From assembly GCA_030610325.1 (NCBI GenBank), contig JAUWRZ010000004.1:1-17026 (forward strand): a DNA stretch of 17,026 nt, read 5' to 3'. Shown in pieces: positions 1-6,558 of the stretch (position 1 is the first letter of the stretch; each line of letters starts with the position of its first letter). The notes below the pieces were generated by a model that did no database searches, was not told the origin of the DNA, and saw nothing but the letters and a program-made list of their open reading frames with translations. The DNA is from Sulfurimonadaceae bacterium (GTDB taxonomy: Bacteria > Campylobacterota > Campylobacteria > Campylobacterales > Sulfurimonadaceae). Both the position numbers and the translations under genes were made by a program.

Positions 1-188
1 GTGGCCGACGCAATGTGTTAAAACAGCTTGTAGATGAGGAGCTAGTCATCATGCAAGAGCGATTTGGACCAGATGTAGAGATCACCGGGTTCTACTCTTA
101 CGGAGAGTTGGCACCTTTCCAAGATGATATCCTTAACTGTAGACTACATAACCAGACAATGACTCTGACTATCATAAGTGAGGAGTAA
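1..188 (+). CDS. FIST-domain sensor protein, C-terminal end (partial)
   Basis: Only the last 61 complete codons lie in the window; the gene begins off the left edge. The frame opens at base 3 and ends with TAA at 186-188. The peptide has the C-terminal signature of FIST proteins: a G-F-Y-S-Y-G-E-L-A-P segment, then C-R-L-H-N-Q-T-M-T-L-T just before the end. FIST domains are predicted small-ligand sensors found beside or fused to signalling proteins, and some work as nitric-oxide sensors with a partner kinase. The stop is one base before the ATG of the histidine kinase, and the kinase's Shine-Dalgarno lies within the last FIST codons, so the two are probably translationally coupled and functionally paired. 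The ligand cannot be told from this fragment. Confidence 0.85.
   Translation, partial: GRRNVLKQLVDEELVIMQERFGPDVEITGFYSYGELAPFQDDILNCRLHNQTMTLTIISEE
180..185 (+). promoter_or_regulatory. Shine-Dalgarno of the histidine kinase
   Basis: GAGGAG lies 4 bases before the ATG at 190 and inside the last codons of the FIST gene. It decides the kinase start: the in-frame GTG at 178 would place this site inside the coding sequence and has no ribosome-binding site of its own. Confidence 0.7.
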
Positions 189-189
189 G

Positions 190-1467
190 ATGCACCGCCT
201 GCTGGTCGCCCAACTTAAAAAAAGTCATGGTATCTCTTTTGATATCGACAATATGACACCCGAAGTACAAAAACTACTCGAGCTCATCGAAGAGAGCTAC
301 AAAGATCAAGATCGGGAGCTTGAGCTGCTCGAGCATGTCCTGGCGACTAGCTCTAATGAACTGACAGCTGCCAACCGATCACTGACTAATAGCCACGAAC
401 TGCTTAAAAGTGTCACGGAGTCGATAGCAGATATCATCTTCTATAAAGATACAGAGTCTCGCTATATGGGCTGTAACAAGAGATTTTCAGAACTTGCCGG
501 TATTCCTGCCAATGAGATAATAGGTAAAAGTGATCATGATATCTTTGACAAAAAGTATGCTGATCTCTTCCGTTCTATGGACAAGAAGATGTTTGAATCA
601 TCCCAACCGCAACTAAACAGAGAGTGGATCACCTATCCTGATGGGCATAGTGCCTATTTTTTGACGCTCAAGTCACCACTTCTAAACTCCCGGGGAGAGC
701 TGCTTGGACTTGTAGGGATATCGCATGATATCACCAAGGAACATGAGATGACAGAAGAGCTCAAAGCAAAGAACAGTATGCTTATCCATCAGTCACGTTT
801 CGCTGCGATGGGAGAGATGATAGGTAATATCGCGCACCAATGGCGACAGCCCCTGAATGCCCTTGGTCTGCTTCTGCAAAACATCGAGATAGCTTATCAA
901 CATGGTGACCTTGATGATGCCTATCTAGATCGTTCAGTAAAAAAAGGTACACGATTGACAGTGCAGATGTCACAGACCATCGATGACTTTAGAAACTTCT
1001 TCAGACCCAATAAGATCGCCGAGATGTTCAATATCCATGATAGCGTTCACAAAGCGATAGAACTGATACGGCCAAGTCTTGTCAACGATGAGATAGCTAT
1101 CACCTTCACCGGTGACCAGACACTTCAGGTAATGGGTTTTCCAAGTGAGTTCTCACAAGTCATCTTGAACCTGCTCACTAATGCGAAGGATGAATTGATC
1201 GAACGAAGTATCCCACACAAAAATATCTATATCCGTCTACACCAGGATAAAGAAGCCATACATATCGAGATCGAAGACAATGCAGGAGGCATACGGGATG
1301 AAGTCATAGAAAAGGTCTTCGACCCCTACTTCAGTACCAAAGAGGAGGGAAAAGGGACGGGTATAGGCTTATATATGTCAAAGACGATCATTGAGAACAA
1401 TATGAAAGGTCGGCTCATCGTCACTAACACTTCTCAAGGAGCCTGTTTTAGCATCATACTCTCATAG
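190..1467 (+). CDS. Cytoplasmic PAS-domain sensor histidine kinase
   Basis: A 425-residue kinase with no membrane segment, so it should act in the cytoplasm. In order: an N-terminal leader with a probable coiled coil (about 35-70), a PAS domain (about 72-185), a dimerisation helix with phosphoacceptor His216 in A-H-Q-W-R-Q-P-L, and a HATPase domain (about 310-425). The ATPase domain shows an N box with N-L-L-T-N-A-K-D, a G1 box D-N-A-G-G (363-367), an F box D-P-Y-F-S-T-K, and a G2 box G-K-G-T-G-I-G-L. All catalytic boxes look intact. The ATG at 190 is chosen because GAGGAG sits 4 bases upstream. It directly follows the FIST gene, so the FIST protein is the likely upstream sensor. Its partner is probably the single-domain regulator at 1733-2140. 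The ligand is unknown. Confidence 0.93.
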   Translation: MHRLLVAQLKKSHGISFDIDNMTPEVQKLLELIEESYKDQDRELELLEHVLATSSNELTAANRSLTNSHELLKSVTESIADIIFYKDTESRYMGCNKRFSELAGIPANEIIGKSDHDIFDKKYADLFRSMDKKMFESSQPQLNREWITYPDGHSAYFLTLKSPLLNSRGELLGLVGISHDITKEHEMTEELKAKNSMLIHQSRFAAMGEMIGNIAHQWRQPLNALGLLLQNIEIAYQHGDLDDAYLDRSVKKGTRLTVQMSQTIDDFRNFFRPNKIAEMFNIHDSVHKAIELIRPSLVNDEIAITFTGDQTLQVMGFPSEFSQVILNLLTNAKDELIERSIPHKNIYIRLHQDKEAIHIEIEDNAGGIRDEVIEKVFDPYFSTKEEGKGTGIGLYMSKTIIENNMKGRLIVTNTSQGACFSIILS

Positions 1468-1595
1468 ACATCCAATCCAATATCTGTAGATCATAGTAGC
1501 CTGAAGGACCTCTCGATCATGATGTTATCGATACCGCTTCAATAGCAGCAAGACTCCTCGAAAGATCAACTTTAAGAGCATCATATATTGATATA

Positions 1596-1615
1596 TTTAC
1601 ACAATTTTACACGAT
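1596..1615 (+). repeat. Tandem 10-bp direct repeat TTTACACRAT
   Basis: TTTACACAAT (1596-1605) is followed immediately by TTTACACGAT (1606-1615), 9 of 10 bases identical. One-turn tandem half-sites are typical of winged-helix regulators of the OmpR/PhoB type. The repeat lies upstream of the candidate promoter for the response regulator at 1733. It could be a transcription-factor site, but no DNA-binding regulator is encoded in the window, so this is suggestive only. Confidence 0.35.
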
Positions 1616-1657
1616 TATATGTTGTTTCCATTAGATCACACTCTTTACTGCTAAACA

Positions 1658-1671
1658 CAAAAGTACTTTTG
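1658..1671. promoter_or_regulatory. 14-bp perfect palindrome, possible operator
   Basis: CAAAAGTACTTTTG is a perfect 14-bp inverted repeat without spacer. Its right end (T1670-G1671) is also the TG of a candidate extended -10 element, so a dimeric protein bound here would compete with or contact RNA polymerase. It is too short and AT-rich to act as a terminator, and no T-run follows it. The binding protein is unknown. Confidence 0.4.
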
Positions 1672-1678
1672 CTATACT
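1670..1678 (+). promoter_or_regulatory. Candidate extended -10 promoter for the response regulator
   Basis: TGCTATACT is an extended -10 element (TG, one base, then TATACT), preceded by a T-run. Campylobacterota housekeeping promoters commonly lack a clear -35 box and rely on such an element with AT-rich upstream DNA, and no good -35 hexamer is seen here. It lies about 55 bases before the ATG at 1733, giving a leader of roughly 45 to 50 bases. The assignment rests on pattern alone. Confidence 0.5.
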
Positions 1679-1697
1679 TATTTATAACGTTATCAAG

Positions 1698-1714
1698 GGG
1701 TAAGTCCTATACCC
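1698..1714 (+). other. Small inverted repeat in the response-regulator leader
   Basis: GGGTA (1698-1702) and TACCC (1710-1714) can pair around a 7-base loop, in what should be the 5' leader of the regulator mRNA, ending 6 bases before its Shine-Dalgarno. The 5-bp stem is short, so it may be chance. Confidence 0.25.
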
Positions 1715-1732
1715 TGTTCAGAAGGTCGATAT

Positions 1733-2140
1733 ATGCTTAATGTCTTAGTAGTCGATGACAGTGTGACACTGCGTCGGGTCATCAAAAATGTCTTATCAAG
1801 GCTTGTCATCGGTGGTGTGACATATCATGAGGCCAGTAATGGAGTAGAGGCTATGGAGCAGGTAAAGGCGAATCAGGATATCGATCTTATCTTGCTTGAT
1901 GTCAACATGCCTGTGATGAATGGAGATATCTTCTTACAAAACCTCCGCGATGACAAAGCATACAATAAGATACGTGTCATCATGGTGACCACGGAAGCAG
2001 AGAAGAAGACGGTCGTACGTATCATGAAGATCGGCGCCAATGGTTTTATCGTCAAGCCGTTCACCCCGGCAGTGATGCGTAAAGCGATCGCCCCTACCCT
2101 TACCCGGATGGGCTTTGAACTCAATGTCGCTGAAGAGTGA
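1733..2140 (+). CDS. Single-domain (CheY-like) response regulator
   Basis: A 135-residue receiver domain with no output domain. The acidic pocket is Asp8 and Asp9, the phosphoacceptor is Asp56 (in L-L-D-V-N-M-P), the switch threonine is in V-T-T (86-87), and the lysine is Lys108 (in V-K-P-F). All phosphotransfer residues are present. GAAGG (1721-1725) lies 7 bases before the ATG. It stands 265 bases downstream of the PAS kinase in the same direction, with its own promoter candidate, and converges on the chemotaxis operon. It is probably the target of that kinase, passing the phosphoryl group on or binding a protein partner. It might instead serve the neighbouring chemosensory system, since it closely resembles CheY. 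The C-terminus runs about 10 residues past the usual receiver end. Confidence 0.9.
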   Translation: MLNVLVVDDSVTLRRVIKNVLSRLVIGGVTYHEASNGVEAMEQVKANQDIDLILLDVNMPVMNGDIFLQNLRDDKAYNKIRVIMVTTEAEKKTVVRIMKIGANGFIVKPFTPAVMRKAIAPTLTRMGFELNVAEE

Positions 2141-2186
2141 CTGACATGCCTTTCTTGCTGTAATAAGACCCTCTTAAGACATAAGG

Positions 2187-3425
2187 TCAGCTTTGTGCGA
2201 TAACAGGAAGCGGCTCACTAAAATAGAATCCCTGAAACTCATCGATCCCAAGATCTACCAGCACGTCATAGAGCTCCTTTGAGTGTACAAACTCAGCTAT
2301 CAACCCTATACCAAGCTTTTTAGCAAATCCGATGATCGCTTCGACCAGAATACGCATCTTTCTGTCTTCAAGCATATCTTTTATCAGTGAGCCGTCGATC
2401 TTAAGATAATCAGGGTCCACTTCCAAAATATGGGTGAAGTTCGAGTAACCCGTTCCAAAGTCATCAATAGCAATACGAACACCCAAAGCTTTAAGATCAT
2501 CGAGAGTCTTTTTAAGCAAGCCGTAGTCGCTGATGCTCTCACTCTCGACGATCTCGACGATCATACGGGGACCGATCTTACTCGACCGGATAAGCTGCTT
2601 GAGACGTTTCATAAAGTCTCTGTTTTGCATATCTATAAAAGTGATGTTTATTGAGAAGTCTACCTTCTTGTCTTGGAAGTATGCGATACTCTGCGTGATG
2701 ACTGTCTCCGAGATGCGTGAGTACTGCTTGGTCTCCGAAGCAAGTTCAAGGAAATGATAAGGCGTGACGAGCTTCTCACCGCTGCCATCATCCTGACGCA
2801 TACGCATCAGGCACTCATATTTCATGACCTTCGCATCTCGATCGACAATAGGCTGGTAGACTGGGACGAATGCCTTCTCAAAGAGTGCTCTCTTGATAGC
2901 CTTCTTTGTCTTTAACACATCACGATGTTTCTCGCTCATATCCATATCTACCGTATAGAAAAGGTAGTGTTTCTTCTCCTGCTTTGCATTGATCAACGCC
3001 ATGTTCGCATGGGTATAAAGATCTCTTTCACCTGAGGCGATCCCTATCACGACCTCGATATCCTGTGTGACCTCTACTTCCGACAGATAAGCCGGGTTCT
3101 CTGCGATGTCACGTAGGAACTCAGGGACCAACTCCTCAAGTTCATCCGTATCTAAGAACTCTTCTTGTAGTAAAAGTACGAACTTACTCCCTCCGACACG
3201 ATAGGCATCAAACCTACCCTCACTCGTCGCTTCAAGCAGAGCACTGAACTGTATAAGGAGATCGTTTACTACAGATAACCCATAAAGTGCATCAAGTCGA
3301 TCAAAATCGTTGATCTCCATGATGATGAGCGTAGAGAGCAGCGGCATGCTCAGAGAAGCTTCGAGTGCTTTACGGTTTTTCAGACCAGTGATCTGATCTG
3401 TATGGGAAACATCACGTGTAGGCAT
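2187..3425 (-). CDS. Degenerate GGDEF / intact EAL protein, likely c-di-GMP phosphodiesterase
   Basis: A 412-residue soluble protein, last gene of the chemosensory operon. Residues about 1-160 form a GGDEF-fold domain whose active-site motif is G-G-S-K-F (78-82), so cyclase activity is not expected. Residues about 175-410 form an EAL domain. It keeps the residues known to bind metal and substrate: Glu204 (in Y-E-C-L), Asn260, Glu291, Asp321-Asp322 (in D-D-F-G-T-G-Y-S), Lys342, Glu378 and Gln398. It should therefore hydrolyse cyclic di-GMP, with the GGDEF part perhaps as a GTP-binding regulator. A near-perfect Shine-Dalgarno, TAAGGAGGT (3431-3439), lies 5 bases upstream; its first three bases are the stop codon of the preceding response-regulator gene, so the two are tightly coupled. 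No separate sensor domain is seen, so the neighbouring regulator may control it. Confidence 0.92.
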   Translation of the reverse strand: MPTRDVSHTDQITGLKNRKALEASLSMPLLSTLIIMEINDFDRLDALYGLSVVNDLLIQFSALLEATSEGRFDAYRVGGSKFVLLLQEEFLDTDELEELVPEFLRDIAENPAYLSEVEVTQDIEVVIGIASGERDLYTHANMALINAKQEKKHYLFYTVDMDMSEKHRDVLKTKKAIKRALFEKAFVPVYQPIVDRDAKVMKYECLMRMRQDDGSGEKLVTPYHFLELASETKQYSRISETVITQSIAYFQDKKVDFSINITFIDMQNRDFMKRLKQLIRSSKIGPRMIVEIVESESISDYGLLKKTLDDLKALGVRIAIDDFGTGYSNFTHILEVDPDYLKIDGSLIKDMLEDRKMRILVEAIIGFAKKLGIGLIAEFVHSKELYDVLVDLGIDEFQGFYFSEPLPVIAQS

Positions 3426-3430
3426 ATCGC

Positions 3431-3439
3431 ACCTCCTTA
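3431..3439 (-). promoter_or_regulatory. Strong Shine-Dalgarno overlapping the upstream stop codon
   Basis: TAAGGAGGT on the minus strand is nearly a full anti-16S match, 5 bases before the EAL gene's ATG. Its TAA is the stop of the response-regulator gene. It fixes the start at 3425 and suggests strong translation even at the far end of a long operon. Confidence 0.75.
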
Positions 3440-4777
3440 GAAGTCAAAGATATCATCAAGATCACCACCATCATCACTGTCCGCATCATTCATACTCAGC
3501 ATACCACTGATCGTCTGCGAATTAGCGACAATGGTGTCATCCATATAGTCCACAGCCGGTGAGCCTGTATGGAATGTCATCTGTGCCCATCTGGAGAGAT
3601 CATGACTAAAAGCGGCACACATCGGTCCAAGTGCAGAAGCGCTGGCCAGAAACTCCTCTTCATGCGTAGAGATATCTGTTGCCATAGTCCTCAGGGCCTG
3701 GCCGATGTTATACGACTCTGAGTAGCTCGTCATCATCCGTCCAATACGTTCAAGATAGGTAAAGATCTCGACTATCTCATCTTTGGAGACCTCACTCTGT
3801 CCGACCAGCAGCAGTAGTGAGTCCAGCTTTCCTATGTAGTCCTCGACCTCATCAAAATCATCCTCGTCCATATAGTCAAATACCTCGTTCACTACATCAG
3901 AGCTCTTCGCGAGTTTGATCTTTCCTATGGAGGATACTTCCTCTACAGGTGCTTCTATGAGCAGTTCCTCGGAGGCGACGACTGGTTCTGCTACCGGTAC
4001 TTCGATAAGCTCTTTACGCTTATATACCAGGAGGCTCATACGATCAGCGCCGATCTTATACTCGGTGACGGCTCTGTTCTTGGCCATCACCAAAGTAAGT
4101 AGCTTTTTCTGAAGCCGATCGGTCTTGTCAATACTTATATAGAGCTGTTCCTCAGACTCTTCCACGATGACCCGAGTCTCAATATCGAGACGGACAAAGA
4201 GATCACCGAGTGCCGAGATGGTACGTACCACATCACTGATACCCTCATACTTAGGCTGATCACCCAGCAGAAAATACTCCCAGAACTCAGAGAGGGCGTC
4301 TTCTGAGTCGATCATAAAGATGGTCTGACGGCGGTAGATCTCCTGAGAGTAGAGATTGAAGGCCGCTTTACTGAAGTGCGTACTGCCACGGGCTTCGATC
4401 AGTGCAAGATAGTTGACAAGACGGGTCTGAAAGATATCGGCATTGACAGGTTTTGGGATGTAGTCTTCCGCCCCATTGTCGAGGATGTTTTTCTTTCTCT
4501 CCTCATCATCAGCAGCAGAGACGGCGATGATCATCACCTTCTTATCTTGCTCTCTGATCAGCTTTGTCGCCTCGATACCATCCATCTCCGGCATCATGAT
4601 ATCCATTAGGACCAGTTCAAATGTTTCGGCTGCACACTTCTCTACCGCCTCTTTACCATTGACAGCCTCGTCTATCTCAAAGCTTGCTTCCGGATGAGTC
4701 TCCTGGTAATCATCCAGCAGGACCTGTAAAAACAGCCGGTTGTTCCTGTTATCATCGACGATCAATATGCGTTTCAT
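3437..4777 (-). CDS. Receiver-domain regulator with unrecognised C-terminal part and CheZ-like tail
   Basis: A 446-residue protein. Residues 1-125 are a receiver with Asp8, Asp9, phosphoacceptor Asp59 (in L-M-D-I-M-M-P), Ser87 at the switch position and Lys109, all as expected for phosphorylation. A second region (about 130-255) mixes helices and strands; I cannot assign it to a family. A Pro/Val/Glu-rich linker (about 255-290) follows, then a mainly helical acidic region (about 290-430). The protein ends in a Ser/Asp/Gly-rich stretch closing with D-D-I-F-D-F. That tail resembles the acidic-aromatic CheY-binding tail of CheZ and the end of the CheZ-like protein in this operon. It has no DNA-binding domain. 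It lies between the ParA-like gene and the EAL gene and may link CheA output to one of them. Its function is otherwise unknown. Confidence 0.85.
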   Translation of the reverse strand: MKRILIVDDNRNNRLFLQVLLDDYQETHPEASFEIDEAVNGKEAVEKCAAETFELVLMDIMMPEMDGIEATKLIREQDKKVMIIAVSAADDEERKKNILDNGAEDYIPKPVNADIFQTRLVNYLALIEARGSTHFSKAAFNLYSQEIYRRQTIFMIDSEDALSEFWEYFLLGDQPKYEGISDVVRTISALGDLFVRLDIETRVIVEESEEQLYISIDKTDRLQKKLLTLVMAKNRAVTEYKIGADRMSLLVYKRKELIEVPVAEPVVASEELLIEAPVEEVSSIGKIKLAKSSDVVNEVFDYMDEDDFDEVEDYIGKLDSLLLLVGQSEVSKDEIVEIFTYLERIGRMMTSYSESYNIGQALRTMATDISTHEEEFLASASALGPMCAAFSHDLSRWAQMTFHTGSPAVDYMDDTIVANSQTISGMLSMNDADSDDGGDLDDIFDF

Positions 4778-4791
4778 CTGCTCACCTCTGT

Positions 4792-5547
4792 TTATATTCT
4801 TTTTAAAAGTGCTTTGGTAAAGTTCTGGTAATCTATCATCCCTTTGGAACGCTTATTCTGCAAGACGATAGGCTCAGCAGACTCAAACTGTTTGGCGAGT
4901 CTTATGTCGATACCGATCGGCTCAAAGAGTTTCTCTTTACCAAATGAGACTTCGACCCTCTTCAACAGCTCTCGATGCTCTTTGATGTGAGGATTGAACA
5001 TCACAGGCAAGATACCGATATTGGCAATAGGATGTCCCAACTGTGAAGCGTTTTGATAGATAGCACGGACCATCTGTCCTACCGCTACCACACCAAGATA
5101 GTGAGGCACAAAAGGGATCACGACCGCATCAGCGACTTCAAGGGAGTTTTTCAACAGAGCATCAAAAGTAGGTGGTGTGTCGATGACACAGTAATCAAAG
5201 AAATCAGCCACCTGCTCACGTTTGAAACGACTTTTGAGGACACCTCTGAGATCAGCATACTCATAGACATCAAAAAAGGCTTCTGCCGTTGCGATGGTCA
5301 GGTTGTCATGGACAGTAGGGATAAAAGTCTCACTTAGTGTCTTTCCCAAAAAGATACTATGTACGCCATTACCTTCTGATGGCTCCGTACCGACACCAAT
5401 GGATGCATGACCCTGGGTATCAAAATCTATTAGAAGTACCGAACCCTGCTTAGCCAGTTCGCTTGCCAGGTTTACTGATGTCGTGGTCTTGGCGGAGCCG
5501 CCTTTTCGGTTGCTAACTACAATGGTCTTCAACGCCGTCAAACCCAT
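4792..5547 (-). CDS. ParA/MinD-family ATPase, likely chemosensory array positioning
   Basis: A 251-residue P-loop ATPase of the ParA/Soj type. It has the deviant Walker A box K-G-G-S-A-K-T-T (15-22) with both lysines, a Walker A' segment L-L-I-D-F-D-T-Q, and a Walker B segment V-I-D-T-P-P (121-126, Asp123). It lacks the N-terminal DNA-binding extension of plasmid ParA. No parB or origin is nearby; it sits inside a chemotaxis operon. ParA homologues encoded in chemotaxis operons are known to position arrays: ParC for polar arrays in Vibrio, PpfA for cytoplasmic clusters in Rhodobacter. The MCP here is soluble, so the PpfA role fits best, but this is inference. The ATG at 5547 gives a 35-base overlap with the STAS gene and no clear Shine-Dalgarno; a TTG at 5532, just before the first beta strand, is a plausible alternative start. 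Confidence 0.88.
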   Translation of the reverse strand: MGLTALKTIVVSNRKGGSAKTTTSVNLASELAKQGSVLLIDFDTQGHASIGVGTEPSEGNGVHSIFLGKTLSETFIPTVHDNLTIATAEAFFDVYEYADLRGVLKSRFKREQVADFFDYCVIDTPPTFDALLKNSLEVADAVVIPFVPHYLGVVAVGQMVRAIYQNASQLGHPIANIGILPVMFNPHIKEHRELLKRVEVSFGKEKLFEPIGIDIRLAKQFESAEPIVLQNKRSKGMIDYQNFTKALLKRI

Positions 5548-5782
5548 CTATCAGCTGTTGATAGACCCTGCGTTCACCGCCAAAGCGATAGCTGCACTCA
5601 TATAGCTTCTGATAAGCCAGGATCTCTTGCAATACAGCCAGATGCAGGTCCTGACACTCAGTAAGATCGAACGTCACAGGATCAGGGACACTCTCTTGCA
5701 TAAAGTCACGCAAGGGCACTACTACATCCTCATAGATCACTCCACTAAACGCCACTACTTTATCTTCAATCATCATTCCCAT
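5513..5782 (-). CDS. Small STAS-like protein
   Basis: An 89-residue protein whose length and strand/helix pattern fit a stand-alone STAS domain. A hydrophobic strand (V-T-F-D-L, 36-40) leads into a loop T-E-C-Q-D-L-H-L and a following helix, the place where SpoIIAA-type antagonists carry D-S-S-G with the phosphorylatable serine. Here it reads D-L-H-L (45-48), so regulation by serine phosphorylation at the usual site is unlikely. STAS proteins occur in a number of chemosensory operons, with poorly understood roles. The ATG at 5782 overlaps the preceding stop as TGATG, and GAGGT lies 7 bases upstream, which favours it over the GTG at 5785. The 3' end overlaps the ParA-like gene. The family call rests on pattern and context and is less secure than its neighbours. 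Confidence 0.65.
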   Translation of the reverse strand: MGMMIEDKVVAFSGVIYEDVVVPLRDFMQESVPDPVTFDLTECQDLHLAVLQEILAYQKLYECSYRFGGERRVYQQLIDGFDGVEDHCS

Positions 5783-6558
5783 CACGCTACCTCACTTGTC
5801 GGAAATCGAACCGATCTGATCACATTGACCAGCTTGCCGTCTATCTCGACGACCCCTTCTATCTCCATATGCTCACTCTCCATCTTGATATCATCCATAG
5901 GCCGGATAGTGGTCTCGTCAACGGATGCGATATCGTCGATATCATCGACCTTGATACCAAAGAGTGCACTGCCATCTTGATAGATCAGCATCTTCTGCAG
6001 GGAATCCGCTATCATCGAGAACTTATCGACAAAGAGCCCGATGTTTGACATCGTCATCTCATAGGTCTTCATAATATCTGTCTGCAAAAGTGTCAATGCC
6101 CGCTCCTCACTCTCTTTACGAAGCGAAAGCACACCATCTGCCCAATGGTGCAGGCTCATATGATGCTTATTGAGTCTACGCAAGATAGTCATCACCTCAT
6201 CATCATAAGAGGTAAAGCCATCGAGCCATTGACCCAGACGACAGCTATGCGGATCAGTCGTCTTGGCAAACGCCTTGTCTTCGACAACTGCCGTAGCCAG
6301 AGCGTCGATCCACTCTTTATGATCATGCTCAAGTTCTGTGAACAGAGTTCTAAGCTCGTCATCATAAGTCGGCAGGCCGATCATCTTTCTAAAGCTCAAC
6401 ACTTTAAGCACCTTACCCTCATATGACATCATACCATCGACATAGAGATGTTCATCAGGCAGTGATGTCAATGCAGGTAGAGGGATGATACGCTGTATAA
6501 GATCGAGATCGAGCCCGTAAAGGTTTTTCTGGATCGAGAAGATGATCATGTCACGCAT
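5782..6558 (-). CDS. CheW domain interrupted by a zinc-binding CZB domain
   Basis: A 258-residue soluble protein. Residues about 3-62 look like the first half of a CheW domain (M-I-I-F-S-I, then an S-Y-E-G-K-V-L-K-V-L segment). Residues about 188-252 look like the second half (Y-Q-D-G-S-A-L-F-G-I, then G-V-V-E-I-D-G-K-L-V-N-V-I). Between them lies a helical CZB (chemoreceptor zinc-binding) domain: His80 in H-K-E-W, Cys106 in C-R-L-G-Q-W, and His133/His137 in H-M-S-L-H. These are the three-His one-Cys zinc ligands of the family. CZB domains with this cysteine are known to respond to zinc and hypochlorous acid in bacterial signalling proteins. The protein probably couples to CheA or the MCP as an adaptor carrying a sensor. 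The start is the ATG at 6558, which overlaps the cheA stop as TGATG with GAAGG upstream. Confidence 0.85.
   Translation of the reverse strand: MRDMIIFSIQKNLYGLDLDLIQRIIPLPALTSLPDEHLYVDGMMSYEGKVLKVLSFRKMIGLPTYDDELRTLFTELEHDHKEWIDALATAVVEDKAFAKTTDPHSCRLGQWLDGFTSYDDEVMTILRRLNKHHMSLHHWADGVLSLRKESEERALTLLQTDIMKTYEMTMSNIGLFVDKFSMIADSLQKMLIYQDGSALFGIKVDDIDDIASVDETTIRPMDDIKMESEHMEIEGVVEIDGKLVNVIRSVRFPTSEVA

Noticed and set aside
1468..1732. Small gene or RNA gene in the gap after the kinase
   Set aside because: No frame with a good start and Shine-Dalgarno was seen, and no tRNA-like or structured RNA pattern; the AT-rich second half reads as promoter DNA.
2141..2186. Bidirectional terminator between the converging genes
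   Set aside because: Only GACC/GGTC and the palindrome TCTTAAGA are visible, with no stable GC stem and no T-run in either direction.
2187..3425. Active diguanylate cyclase
   Set aside because: The GGDEF motif reads G-G-S-K-F, so the catalytic acidic residues are missing.
4792..5547. ParA-like gene as evidence of a plasmid or chromosome partition locus
   Set aside because: There is no parB, no parS-like repeat and no replication gene nearby, and the gene is embedded in a chemotaxis operon.
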